Source: Butyrivibrio sp. INlla14 (GTDB lineage: Bacteria; Bacillota; Clostridia; Lachnospirales; Lachnospiraceae). Taken from it: a stretch of DNA of 64,000 nt. The position numbers were made by a program, and so were the translations under genes. Below are positions 53,563 through 61,357 of the stretch, in pieces. How positions within the stretch are numbered: position 1 is the first letter of the stretch; each line of letters starts with the position of its first letter. The DNA is taken from contig NZ_FMVS01000018.1 of the NCBI RefSeq assembly GCF_900102515.1, forward strand, positions 16,842-80,841. The letters run 5' to 3'. Under the pieces are notes generated by a model. It was not told the origin of the DNA and did not search any database. It worked only from the letters and a program-made list of their open reading frames with translations.

Positions 53563-53922
53563 TCATTTGATTTCAATTACCTTATATCCAAGCCCTTCTA
53601 TTTCTGAAGTTAGAACTTCGTCTGCTACTTCTTTTTCGTACTGGACTACTGCCTGTTTCTTCCTAAGGCTCAGTTTAGCAGATACTCCATCTATCCTGTT
53701 GATGGCACGTTTAACCCTGTTTGTACAGTTCTCACAGTGCATACCATCAATCTTAAAAATCTTGGTTTTAATTATTGGCCCATTCAGCTTTTTATCAGCT
53801 TCCTTAACTATAGAATTTCCACCGCCACAGCAACTACCCTGACCTAAAAGATGCTTTATAGAGCCCCTTAATGCAAAAAACAAAATGATCACTAAAAAAA
53901 TAATTATAAAAGCATTTATCAT
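53563..53922 (-). CDS. Cys-rich single-pass membrane protein with HMA domain
   Basis: A 119-aa protein. An N-terminal helix (INAFIIIFLVIILFFAL) is followed by a Cys cluster (GQGSCCGGG) like FeoB-associated Cys-rich membrane proteins. A heavy-metal-associated domain with the GMHCENC metal-binding motif makes up the C-terminal 65 residues. It probably handles copper or another soft metal, or iron, at the membrane. No feoB or P-type ATPase is adjacent. I chose the ATG at 53922 with GAGG upstream; the ATG at 53979 lies in the operator region. Confidence 0.8.
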   Translation of the reverse strand: MINAFIIIFLVIILFFALRGSIKHLLGQGSCCGGGNSIVKEADKKLNGPIIKTKIFKIDGMHCENCTNRVKRAINRIDGVSAKLSLRKKQAVVQYEKEVADEVLTSEIEGLGYKVIEIK

Positions 53923-53971
53923 AATGTAAAAAACCTCGTGAAAATAGTTATCATTATGCCTCGAACACAAT

Positions 53972-53987
53972 GTTAGCATCTGCTAAC
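53972..53987. promoter_or_regulatory. Palindromic operator upstream of the HMA gene
   Basis: GTTAGCATCTGCTAAC lies 50 bp upstream of the HMA start. It shares TGTTAGC-NN-CTGCTAAC with the copy at 53477. A GATAA-rich Fur-box-like tract (53944-53957, TAGTTATCATTATG) lies between it and the gene. Confidence 0.65.
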
Positions 53988-54011
53988 TATTTTTTCAAGT
54001 GTCTAGATCAC

Positions 54012-54644
54012 TTATTTTATTTTTTTCGCCGGGACGCCAACGTACACTCCAGATTCTTCTATATTTTTAACAACACACGCGCCTGCTCCAACTATGACTG
54101 CCTCCTTGATGCTCAGCCCCTGAATTATTCTCATGCCTGTACCTAATTCCACGCGCTCTTCAATATTGCAACAACCTGATATATTAACGCTTGGATATGC
54201 TGTTACAAAGTCAGAAATCACATCATCATGCCCTATTGTGCAATCCCAATCTATACTTACATGATTTCCTATGGTCACATCGACAGAAATTATTGTCCCA
54301 GCACAGATTATAGTGCCTTCCCCAATCTTTACGTTTCTGGACATTATAACTGACGGATCTATCAAAGTTGCATATTGCAAAGCATACTTTCTCAACTTTT
54401 GTATTATTGCATGTTTAGTATCTGCATTTCCAATGGCGCAAACAACGTAAGAATCCTTGCATTTTTCTAAATAACTTATTCCTCCCAACACAGGATAGTC
54501 ATATATTTTCTTGTTCCACAATGATTCATTGTCATCAACATATCCAACTATACTCCATGTTGGATTTACCTTATTGATTCTCTCTACAAGCCATGCTACT
54601 TCTTTGCCAAATCCACCTGCACCAATAATATATAAATCTTTCAT
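54012..54644 (-). CDS. NeuD/PglD-like sugar O- or N-acyltransferase
   Basis: A 210-aa left-handed beta-helix acyltransferase. The Rossmann-like PglD N-domain (YIIGAGGFGKEVAWL) is followed by hexapeptide repeats (IGEGTIICAGTIISVDVTIG, catalytic-type His in IGHDDVISDF) and the end VYVGVPAKKIK. It would acylate a nucleotide sugar or sialic-acid-like sugar. No surface glycan cluster is nearby, so it stands alone at the border of the mobile region. Confidence 0.88.
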   Translation of the reverse strand: MKDLYIIGAGGFGKEVAWLVERINKVNPTWSIVGYVDDNESLWNKKIYDYPVLGGISYLEKCKDSYVVCAIGNADTKHAIIQKLRKYALQYATLIDPSVIMSRNVKIGEGTIICAGTIISVDVTIGNHVSIDWDCTIGHDDVISDFVTAYPSVNISGCCNIEERVELGTGMRIIQGLSIKEAVIVGAGACVVKNIEESGVYVGVPAKKIK

Positions 54645-54746
54645 TTACCGTCCTCACCCTCTCTATATAACTAAAAAGTCAAATAATTATATCATAATCA
54701 CGCCAACCACATCCATAGTGAAGCATTTTCTCGTATTAAATGAAAT

Positions 54747-54775
54747 CGAGTAGAAGACGGTCAGTCTTCCTACTC
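54747..54775 (-). terminator. Stem-loop after the VirB4 remnant
   Basis: CGAGTA and GAAGAC segments pair across TGACC with TCTTC/TACTCG, with one bulge. The tract after it on the minus strand (ATTTCATTT) is only weakly T-rich. It lies about 20 bp after the premature VirB4 stop. Confidence 0.45.
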
Positions 54776-54796
54776 GTCTGCGAGCCGCTGGTCAGC

Positions 54797-56101
54797 TTAT
54801 TCTGACTCCGGATCGCTGATAATGATGTCATCGTCTGTTACAAGAAATAGGTTTGCTATTTCTCTTTTGGCTGAAAATGATTTACCAGAGCCAGGTGTTC
54901 CAAGAATAAGTCCATTAGGATTCTTTAAAAGCTTTCTATCCACCATGATTAGGTTATTAGATAGTGCGTTAAGCCCATAATAAAGAGCTCCTCTGTGATC
55001 CTGGAATAACTCCTGCGTAGTAAATGGAACAAAGATTGCTGTGCTTGAAGTTGTCATGCCTCGCTGAATATCTACCTCGTTATAAGCAAGCGGTAATGTA
55101 CTCACAAGTCCCTGCTCCTGCTGAAAATCTAATCTGATAAGATTACAGTTGTGCTTCTGTGCAATGGAAGATGCCTGAAAGATATTGTTTTCAAGCTCCT
55201 GCATTGAGCGTCCTGTATTAAGAACCATGAATGTCAAAAGAAACATTCTCTCATTCTGCGTCTGCAGCTCTTTTAACAGAGCCTTGGCATCCCTGCCATA
55301 AGTAGCAAGGTCTGAAGGAATGATTTCCATATCGTACCCGGCTCTTACTGCCTTCTTCTGTTCCTCAATCTTGGAACGGTCAAGCTCAGTGATAGTGTGC
55401 TTGATTGTCTTGATAGCTTCATTCTGATCTACTGACTGAATGTGCATGGTAACAATCTGTGTAGACTCCATACCAAGGAAGTCTGCAAGCATTCTGTCGC
55501 TGATATCTGATGCATCTATTGATAAAAAGCTCATAGCACAGAAAAGATCTCCAATCTTGAAGTATCTGCCTGTAGGAAACTCAAATCCGCTAGGTGCAAT
55601 GAAATCTTTAACAGATAAGCCGCTGCCAACAAGATATTTCCAATCAAAATGGAATCTTGCCTTATCGCCCATATGAAGCTGTCTGTGCATCAGCGCAAGT
55701 CTCTGGTATCCATCAAGTGTCTCTGCCACAACTCCAAGTCTTTTGAAGTTATTGAGCAGATCCATCTCAATATGAATGAGTCTTGGCTTTGCTGACTTCA
55801 TAGAGTCTGCATGGATTCCAAAGGTTATGTACTTGGTCTTGGTAAGACCATTGTTTCCAGCCTCCATCTGCTTCAAGAGCACTGTAGAATACTCATCTCT
55901 CACATCATTGAAGCCATCCTTCTGATGAGGAATCGCAATCTTTCTCTCAAAGTCTGTGGCATCCGTAGCCAGATTCATGAAAGAAAGCTCGAAGTGTACT
56001 GAGCTGTCAAAGAAGTTAAGAAAACTGCACCACTCCTCAAAAATCTCTGTTTTATCCTCCTGCTGTGCAAGCTGATAATTGATGTCCTGAAACTGAATTG
56101 T
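54797..56101 (-). pseudogene. VirB4/TraE-type conjugation ATPase, truncated at both ends
   Basis: An open frame of about 434 aa related to Tn916/Tn1549-type VirB4 ATPases, which power type IV secretion in conjugation and are usually near 800 aa. The frame opens at 56101 straight after TGA with family sequence TIQFQDINYQLAQQEDKTEI. It has no start codon; the first ATG is at 55978. It reaches Walker A GTPGSGKSFSAKR and stops at SDPESE just where the family continues DPE-G-E. The 5' end is fused to a DUF5688 gene in another frame and the 3' half is missing. Not functional as an ATPase. Confidence 0.85.
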
Positions 56102-56661
56102 TCACTCATGCCCTGAATAACCGCAGGTCTTACCTCAGGAGCAATAGCCATTGCATCAGCATGAAGCTGCTCTGCAGTAATTCCATAAGTCTCAAGCATC
56201 TTGTTTGTCACAAGAATTGAGCTTCTGCCCTCGTCTGAGGAATCAAGGACAAGGCGGTAAACAATTGCCATATCCTCCATATTCTTATGAGGAACATTCT
56301 CAAGGAACTCTGCATTTCTCTCAGCAGACACAACCTCCATGGAAAGCTTCTGCTTCATCTGCTCATAGTCGCTGATTGCATCAAGATTGAAATCCGGTCT
56401 GTTTGTAATTGCATTCTCTGCAGCATTTGCAGCCTGCTTGGCAATGAGATCAAAGTCCTTTCCATTCTCATACTCTTCAAAGAGCTTACCGGCATTAAGG
56501 TTCACACCGATATTGCTGGTCTCAGGCTTAACTGTGAGAGCATCATAGGTCTCATTTGCCTTATCAACCTTGTTGATTTCAACAGTGTAGTTGCCTCCGT
56601 TCCTATCAAGCTGCTCCTTCACGCTATTCGCAAGCTCTTCCTTAAAAGTTTCAAAATTCAT
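55975..56661 (-). pseudogene. DUF5688 protein fused out of frame to VirB4 remnant
   Basis: The first 190 residues match the DUF5688 family common in Lachnospiraceae mobile elements (NVPHKNMEDMAIVYRLVLD; SSILVTNKMLETYGI; EVRPAVIQGMSEQ). After about 56105 the frame reads RTSIISLHSRRIKQRFL, which is out-of-frame VirB4 sequence. The natural C-terminus is thus replaced by about 37 junk residues. A shortened DUF5688 protein could still be made; the ATG lies below an AGGA-like site. Confidence 0.82.
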
Positions 56662-56696
56662 TTTTCATCCTCTTTTCTTTAGATTGTTTTTGGACG

Positions 56697-56740
56697 CAAA
56701 AAACGCCAGCCGAAGGCTCTAAGCCCAAGCTGACGTTTCT
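56697..56740 (-). terminator. Terminator downstream of the first GNAT gene
   Basis: On the minus strand AACGTCAGC...GGGCT pairs with AGCC..GCTGGCGTT, followed by TTTTGCG. It separates the GNAT gene from the DUF5688/VirB4 remnant. The rest of 56741-56921 shows no gene. Confidence 0.8.
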
Positions 56741-56921
56741 TAGTTCTTCGTATTCTTTTGCAAAAGAGATGTACCTGCAAGCGATGCATCACTCATATTC
56801 TTTGGTACATTATAACAATATCACAGGTTTTTCCCCTTTGAAATTCACAATCCATAACGTGAGGATAACAAAACATAACGCACGGATAACGATGTATAAC
56901 CATTATCTTCGGATATAATGC

Positions 56922-57386
56922 TCATCCCAACAAACAGGAATCTGTCTGTTCCAATGCCATCTCGATCTCTGCGAGTTCATCTGTAATCGCGTTGATCCTT
57001 CCGGTTTTCGTGAAGCCCATACGGCGATATAGCCTTTCCGCGTTAACATTGTTCTCAAGGATCCATAACGAAGGAGTATCCGGACATTGACCGACTGCAA
57101 ACTGCAGCAATTCCGTTCCATATCCCATATTCTGTTTTTCCGGAAGGACATAAAGATCCTCGATCAGGTTTTCTGTCACCGAAACGACACCCACAGGAGC
57201 TTCATCCACAAGCATAAAGAACCTGGTTCCTTTATCCATCTTATCGCGTATATACCTTAGCTGTCGTTCGGGTGAATGGATCTCTATGAATTCCGGAGTG
57301 CAAAAATCTCTGTGTGATTCTCTCCAGGATATGGAATGAATAATTGCCGCATCCATTATATTCTGTTCGTTTACAGGAATTATCAT
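56922..57386 (-). CDS. GNAT family N-acetyltransferase
   Basis: A 154-aa GNAT acetyltransferase. The acetyl-CoA motif A is IEDLYVLPEKQNMGYGTELL and the C-terminal motif is NAERLYRRMGF. The substrate is unknown. I chose the ATG at 57384-57386 after GGAGG; the frame stays open to 57482 but that part lies in the inverted-repeat region and lacks family similarity. It is one of three GNAT genes in a row. Confidence 0.85.
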   Translation of the reverse strand: MIIPVNEQNIMDAAIIHSISWRESHRDFCTPEFIEIHSPERQLRYIRDKMDKGTRFFMLVDEAPVGVVSVTENLIEDLYVLPEKQNMGYGTELLQFAVGQCPDTPSLWILENNVNAERLYRRMGFTKTGRINAITDELAEIEMALEQTDSCLLG

Positions 57387-57405
57387 CATTGCCTCCGCAA
57401 GCTGG

Positions 57406-57466
57406 AATTGAACAAAATCGCTGCGCGATGGCCTGCCTAGGCTGTGTGCAGTGATTTTGTTCAATT
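57406..57466. repeat. 14-bp inverted repeat between two GNAT genes
   Basis: AATTGAACAAAATC (57406-57419) and GATTTTGTTCAATT (57453-57466) are exact complements. The 33-bp interior also pairs (CTGC/GCAG, GCCT/AGGC), so almost the whole 61 bp folds into one hairpin. No T run follows. It sits 6 bp from the end of one GNAT gene and 20 bp before the next start. It may be a miniature mobile or REP-like element or a protective 3' hairpin. Confidence 0.7.
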
Positions 57467-57471
57467 GCGAT

Positions 57472-57912
57472 TTATATATCAAACCTATAGATTTTTACTT
57501 TTCGTTTACCCTCAGCATACATTTCATTGTCTTCTGGAATATTTGCTGTCTCAATAAATATACCGCCTGCATACTCGCATGTTTTGTAAGAAGCTACATT
57601 AGCCGGATCACAAGTAATAATCAAATAATCCAAGCCATGTTTCTTCGCCTGTTGAAACAGAAGTTTACATGCCTTTGCGGCATAATGGTGTCCGCGATAA
57701 GGTTCATCAATTTCATAGCCGATGTTGCCGCCAATATATGTTTTGTCATTGTGTCCTATCCTTAAATCGCAATTTCCAATCGTAGTTCCATCCACTAAAC
57801 AAATATCCAAATAATAAGCTGGGAGCCACCTCTTCTCAGGTTGTTCCTCACATGTTTTAGTTAGTTTTAAAAATATCTCATCTGTCTTTAAATCTTCTAC
57901 ACCAAAAAACAT
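57472..57912 (-). CDS. GNAT acetyltransferase, RimJ/RimL-like
   Basis: A 146-aa GNAT_3-type acetyltransferase. TYIGGNIGYEIDEPYRGHHY is the motif A region with the acetyl-CoA binding turn, and VASYKTCEYAGG is the C-terminal block. Members modify protein N-termini or small molecules; the substrate cannot be told here. No close overlap with neighbours. Confidence 0.85.
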   Translation of the reverse strand: MFFGVEDLKTDEIFLKLTKTCEEQPEKRWLPAYYLDICLVDGTTIGNCDLRIGHNDKTYIGGNIGYEIDEPYRGHHYAAKACKLLFQQAKKHGLDYLIITCDPANVASYKTCEYAGGIFIETANIPEDNEMYAEGKRKVKIYRFDI

Positions 57913-57961
57913 ATTTTATCCCTTCAAATTCCGATTTGCTTATCTTAACTGGAAGATAATC

Positions 57962-58378
57962 CTATATCTCTATCATTTTTCTAATGCCATTTGGTATTAC
58001 TTCGAAACCAAGTTTCTGATAAAAACCTTCTTTTCCCTTGGCAGAAACTCCGCCTATAGTAGTGAATTTCCCTGTAGAAGAATTCTTCACAGCATAGTCT
58101 ACAAGGTGATTGACAATCATGGTCCCTATACCCATGCCCTGATATTCAGGCAAAACCAGTATTTCCTGCAGATACCAATACATCGCACCATCGCCAACAA
58201 GTCTGCCCATTCCTATTAGTTCACCGTTTTTCAAAGCAGAGACATTTATAAGGCCATTCTTGAGTGCCTTTCTTGCGTGTTCTATAGGAATATCAGCAAA
58301 TGCTGTAGCATTTCTAAGCCTCACAAAATCTTCAGGTTTAAGAATATTATCAACGAGTTCAATATCATTAAGCTTCAT
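57962..58378 (-). CDS. GNAT family N-acetyltransferase
   Basis: A 138-aa GNAT protein with LQEILVLPEYQGMGIGTMIV as motif A and EGFYQKLGFEVIPNG at the C-terminus. It resembles arylalkylamine/YitI-like acetyltransferases. The start at 58378 has GGAG 7 nt upstream; an ATG 15 bp earlier overlaps that ribosome site. A 17-bp repeat (58403-58419) lies just upstream. Confidence 0.85.
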   Translation of the reverse strand: MKLNDIELVDNILKPEDFVRLRNATAFADIPIEHARKALKNGLINVSALKNGELIGMGRLVGDGAMYWYLQEILVLPEYQGMGIGTMIVNHLVDYAVKNSSTGKFTTIGGVSAKGKEGFYQKLGFEVIPNGIRKMIEI

Positions 58379-58402
58379 TATGTAACACTCCATTGTAAGT
58401 TT

Positions 58403-58419
58403 TACTGAAATTCAAAGTT
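58403..58419. repeat. 17-bp direct repeat, copy 1
   Basis: TACTGAAATTCAAAGTT, identical to 58804-58820. It covers the stop codon of crcB on the minus strand. Confidence 0.85.
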
Positions 58420-58780
58420 TTATTATCGTCGCAAGTTTCTTTCCGCATAGAATTCCAAATATGCAGCAACAACAACTCAGTGCCACATATAATCCGCCAT
58501 TCATATATTGTTTCTTCTCAAACAAATTAAAAGCTTCAAGGGAAAATGTAGAGAATGTGGTAAAACCTCCACACACCCCTGTCTTCCAGAAAAGAATGGT
58601 ATTATCAGATACACTTTCTCGGTTACTGGTAATTCCAACAACGAATCCAATTAGTATGGCACCGAGGATATTTGTAATCAGAGTTAATATCGGAAAATAA
58701 GTCTTAACAGGAATCAGACTTATTGCATATCGCGCTACTGCACCCAAGGCACCACCAAGTGCTACAAATAGAAAATTCAT
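58412..58780 (-). CDS. crcB: Fluoride ion channel CrcB/Fluc
   Basis: A 122-aa four-helix Fluc protein that exports fluoride as a dual-topology dimer. Family motifs GGALGAVARY near the N-terminus and GGFTTFSTFS in helix 3 are intact. I chose the ATG at 58780 after AGAGAGG; an open extension to 58816 covers the direct repeat. No fluoride riboswitch consensus is visible upstream. The gene is bracketed by exact 17-bp direct repeats. Confidence 0.93.
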   Translation of the reverse strand: MNFLFVALGGALGAVARYAISLIPVKTYFPILTLITNILGAILIGFVVGITSNRESVSDNTILFWKTGVCGGFTTFSTFSLEAFNLFEKKQYMNGGLYVALSCCCCIFGILCGKKLATIIKL

Positions 58781-58803
58781 ATCAACCTCTCTATTGTCAT
58801 ATA

Positions 58804-58820
58804 TACTGAAATTCAAAGTT
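58804..58820. repeat. 17-bp direct repeat, copy 2
   Basis: TACTGAAATTCAAAGTT, the same sequence and orientation as 58403-58419, upstream of crcB. On the minus strand it also carries an in-frame stop after an orphan coding-like tail (about 58812-58858). Confidence 0.85.
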
Positions 58821-58858
58821 CCATAATTTCTAAATCGTCCGAAACCAAAACCTTTCCA

Positions 58859-59413
58859 TTATCCAAAGAACGGGCATCTTTCTTTGATACACTGCTGGTT
58901 CTGCGATGAGAACTCACAGTGTTGCTTCTCATATTCGATCTGCGCCCCGTAGTGCTGTCTTACGTACTCTATTCCATGCTTGAACGCAATCATAGCATCT
59001 CTTTTACAACATCTTGGGCCATTTATCTTGCCAAGCTCTCCTATGGCGCTTGATGTAAATGCCATGTGATCTCCCCATGTGCCATCCTCAGAAAGTGGTC
59101 CTGTACCATCAATGATAGAAAGGGCTGCTCCTATAGATGTTATCGCTCCGCATATTCCCCACAGTCCGCACATTGCTCCCGGCATCCGGAGTCCTTCTTT
59201 CAAAAGCTTCTCCAAAGCAGAGTCTATATCTATTTTGCCACCTGCATTATGATAAGCCATTAAAAGACATGCCCCATCTAATATATGATGCTCTGGCCCA
59301 TGTATGCTTATATACTCTTTTTTTGCCATTGACTTAAACATCTTGATAGGATTTACGCCTTTTTCATTACGTATATCTTCAATAATCCTGTTTGCTTTTT
59401 CTTCAATAGTCAT
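58859..59413 (-). CDS. DUF5714 domain protein
   Basis: A 184-aa protein of the DUF5714 family, recognised by HGPEHHILDGACLL, MCGLWGICGAITSIGAAL, GPRCCKRDAMIA and the Cys-rich C-terminus (CIKERCPFF). The pattern of conserved His and Cys suggests a metal or cofactor site. Relatives occur alone or fused to methyltransferase domains in anaerobes. The function is unknown. Confidence 0.8.
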   Translation of the reverse strand: MTIEEKANRIIEDIRNEKGVNPIKMFKSMAKKEYISIHGPEHHILDGACLLMAYHNAGGKIDIDSALEKLLKEGLRMPGAMCGLWGICGAITSIGAALSIIDGTGPLSEDGTWGDHMAFTSSAIGELGKINGPRCCKRDAMIAFKHGIEYVRQHYGAQIEYEKQHCEFSSQNQQCIKERCPFFG

Positions 59414-59436
59414 AAGTAGTTTCTCCTATAAACTAA

Positions 59437-59913
59437 TTATGAAGCTCTGTACTCCATAAGAGTTGTGTTCTGCCATTTTCCAAATCGATCCTTAGCTATT
59501 CTTTCCCTATAGCCAATCTCCCTGAATCCGCACTTTTTATGTAGGGCTATACTCGCTTTGTTAATTGAGAATATTGCAGAATATATGCTCCAATATCCAT
59601 CTTTCTCAGCTTCCCGGATAATCGTATTTACCAAAGCTGTTCCTATCCCATGCCCTCTATAGTTTCTGTCTACATATACACTCATTTCAACGCAGCCTTT
59701 ATATGCGCACCTACTTGAAGAAGGACTTAGCGCTATCCAGCCTACAACCTTCCCTTCTTCCTCAAAAACAAACCTGCAATTCTTTACGTGCCCTTCATTC
59801 CACTCAGTAAAACTAGGACACTCTGTATTAAAGGTTGATGTTCCCTCTTCTAACCCCTGCTTGTAAATCTCTGATACTGTCCCCCAGTCTTCATCTCTCA
59901 TTTCTCTAATCAC
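59437..59913 (-). CDS. Phosphinothricin-type N-acetyltransferase (GNAT)
   Basis: A 158-aa GNAT of the PAT/YncA type: MRDEDWGTVSEIYKQGLEEG at the N-terminus, WIALSPSSSR, motif A VEMSVYVDRNYRGHGIGTAL and HKKCGFREIGYRE. Members acetylate phosphinothricin, methionine sulfone or sulfoximine. The start is GTG at 59911-59913 after GGAGGTGG and overlaps the marR stop by 8 bp. The MarR protein therefore probably controls it. Confidence 0.9.
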   Translation of the reverse strand: MIREMRDEDWGTVSEIYKQGLEEGTSTFNTECPSFTEWNEGHVKNCRFVFEEEGKVVGWIALSPSSSRCAYKGCVEMSVYVDRNYRGHGIGTALVNTIIREAEKDGYWSIYSAIFSINKASIALHKKCGFREIGYRERIAKDRFGKWQNTTLMEYRAS

Positions 59914-60349
59914 AGCATTCCACCTCCGATTTTTTTATCGCATCATTATAGATATTTAATGCCTCTAAAACCTGACTCTGTTTTTCCTTTGGAATCATTG
60001 AAAAAACTCTCTCAAACTTCAAATTCATATCTTTTTCTATTGCATTGAATCTTGCCATTCCTTCATCAGTCAGATTAAGCACTACACACCTACGGTCCCT
60101 TTTTGAAGATTCTCGCAAAACATATCCTTTTTGGACAAGTTCTTCTACAGATCGGCTTACAGCACTTTTATCCATCTTAAGAAGTTCAGCAAGTTCCTTT
60201 ACACATATTCCGGGTTTTCTGCCTATCTCAACAACCAGAAAGCATTGAGATGTATTGACGTTACATTGACAGCAATCAGAACTGTTTAGCTTCTCAAGAT
60301 TACGTTCTAATTCTCTGGTACTTTCTCGAAATAGTTTTACCTTATCCAT
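59906..60349 (-). CDS. MarR family transcriptional regulator
   Basis: A 147-aa winged-helix MarR protein: KPGICVKELAELLKMDKSAV is the recognition-helix region, with VQKGYVLRESSKRDRRCVVL as the wing. A Cys pair near the N-terminus (SDCCQCNV) could sense oxidants or metals. The ATG at 60347-60349 follows AGGA. It overlaps and probably regulates the PAT gene, and a palindrome covers its own promoter. Confidence 0.9.
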   Translation of the reverse strand: MDKVKLFRESTRELERNLEKLNSSDCCQCNVNTSQCFLVVEIGRKPGICVKELAELLKMDKSAVSRSVEELVQKGYVLRESSKRDRRCVVLNLTDEGMARFNAIEKDMNLKFERVFSMIPKEKQSQVLEALNIYNDAIKKSEVECCD

Positions 60350-60372
60350 CGAATGTCCTCCTATGGATTTAA

Positions 60373-60406
60373 ATGATAAAATCATTAGTTGTATTTGTCA
60401 ACTAAT
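60373..60406 (-). promoter_or_regulatory. marR promoter with overlapping palindromic operator
   Basis: On the minus strand TTGACA (60396-60401), a 17-bp spacer and TATCAT (60373-60378). The -35 lies inside ATTAGTTG-N7-CAACTAAT (60384-60406), a perfect 8-bp inverted repeat and likely MarR autoregulation site. Confidence 0.75.
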
Positions 60407-60415
60407 TTATAATAT

Positions 60416-60479
60416 AAAAAAGCCACATAGCCGTTATAAACAACTACATGGCAATTACGTGGGCATATTCATTAAGCAA
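60416..60479. repeat. Direct repeat R1 with terminator hairpin
   Basis: Bases 60450-60479 match 62787-62816 at 28 of 30 positions (core GTGGGCATATTCATTAA). The left part is a hairpin (GCCACATAG/CTACATGGC-like) followed on the minus strand by TTTTTT. The repeat starts exactly where the nitroreductase frame stops. Confidence 0.8.
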
Positions 60480-60654
60480 GCCTGACTGCAACATCCTTAT
60501 CTGTTACCACTACAAATTGCCAATCCCGCATATGATCATTCGTCGGTGCTTTTAGCCCTGCGGAGATAATTTTTTCAAGAATTTCTTTTGAGATTACTTC
60601 GTTTTCAAAGTCACGAATTGTTTTTCTTTGATTTATCGCCTCAAATAATTCCAT
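60472..60654 (-). pseudogene. Nitroreductase, N-terminal fragment
   Basis: Sixty residues matching the FMN-binding start of nitroreductases (FEAINQRKTIRDFENEVIS; AGLKAPTNDHMRDWQFVVV); full proteins are near 170-200 aa. It ends RLA followed by the TAA supplied by repeat R1. The truncated protein would lack most of the dimer interface and is probably non-functional. Confidence 0.85.
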
Positions 60655-60694
60655 ATTTCAATCCCCTTTCCTTATCGCATAATATAAAAAGTTA

Positions 60695-61291
60695 TTATCT
60701 TAATCCTTTCGCCAAATCATATGCCCTTTGCGAAAATGTTTCGATTCTTTCTTGCCTATTTATATCATTACCATAGCCTCTGGTCATTTCGTCAAAAGCA
60801 TATACTTCGCATTTCTTTGCCCTGTTACGAATTCGGTCACCAACCATAACAGTCTTCATAGCTTCAAGTTGTTGCACCCTGATATCATCCTTTAATGAGC
60901 CTCCCATTGTAATAAGAAACATGGCTTTTTCCAAAGTTTTCATCGAAATTTTATCTCCATAGGCAAAACCATATGTCCATACCCTCTGGAACCATCCCTC
61001 AAGCATAGCCGGAGAAGCCGTCCAAAAATCAGGATAAATAAATACAACAATGTCGGCCGAATTAATCTTTGCCTGCTCATTAAGAATGTCTTTCTCTACA
61101 GGATCCTCTAATCGATAAAATCCTTCTCTAATGTATTCACTTTCTGACATGACTGGATTAAATCCCTGTGCATACAAATCAGAGACCTCATAAGAGTGGC
61201 CTGCATCCTCGAGCCCTCGTATAAAGGATTCCTTTATCGTATGTGTAAAACTGTTTTTGCTTGGATGACAATATACAACTAATACTTTCAT
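60695..61291 (-). CDS. NAD(P)H:quinone oxidoreductase-type flavodoxin-fold protein
   Basis: A 198-aa Flavodoxin_2 family protein: VVYCHPSKNSFTHTIKESF is the FMN phosphate loop region, IVVFIYPDFWTASPAMLEGW the isoalloxazine region, and ITMGGSLKDD a further family block. It is like KefF/MdaB quinone reductases that detoxify quinones or electrophiles. It lies 40 bp upstream of the truncated nitroreductase, another flavin reductase gene. Confidence 0.9.
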   Translation of the reverse strand: MKVLVVYCHPSKNSFTHTIKESFIRGLEDAGHSYEVSDLYAQGFNPVMSESEYIREGFYRLEDPVEKDILNEQAKINSADIVVFIYPDFWTASPAMLEGWFQRVWTYGFAYGDKISMKTLEKAMFLITMGGSLKDDIRVQQLEAMKTVMVGDRIRNRAKKCEVYAFDEMTRGYGNDINRQERIETFSQRAYDLAKGLR

Positions 61292-61357
61292 AACATCTCC
61301 GTTATCTCATCTAGCTGTTTCAATCTGTTTATATACAGTTAAATCAAAAGGCAAACT

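Noticed and set aside
58781..58858. Fluoride riboswitch upstream of crcB
   Set aside because: The spacer is short and lacks the conserved motor sequence of that class; it holds the direct repeat and an orphan tail.
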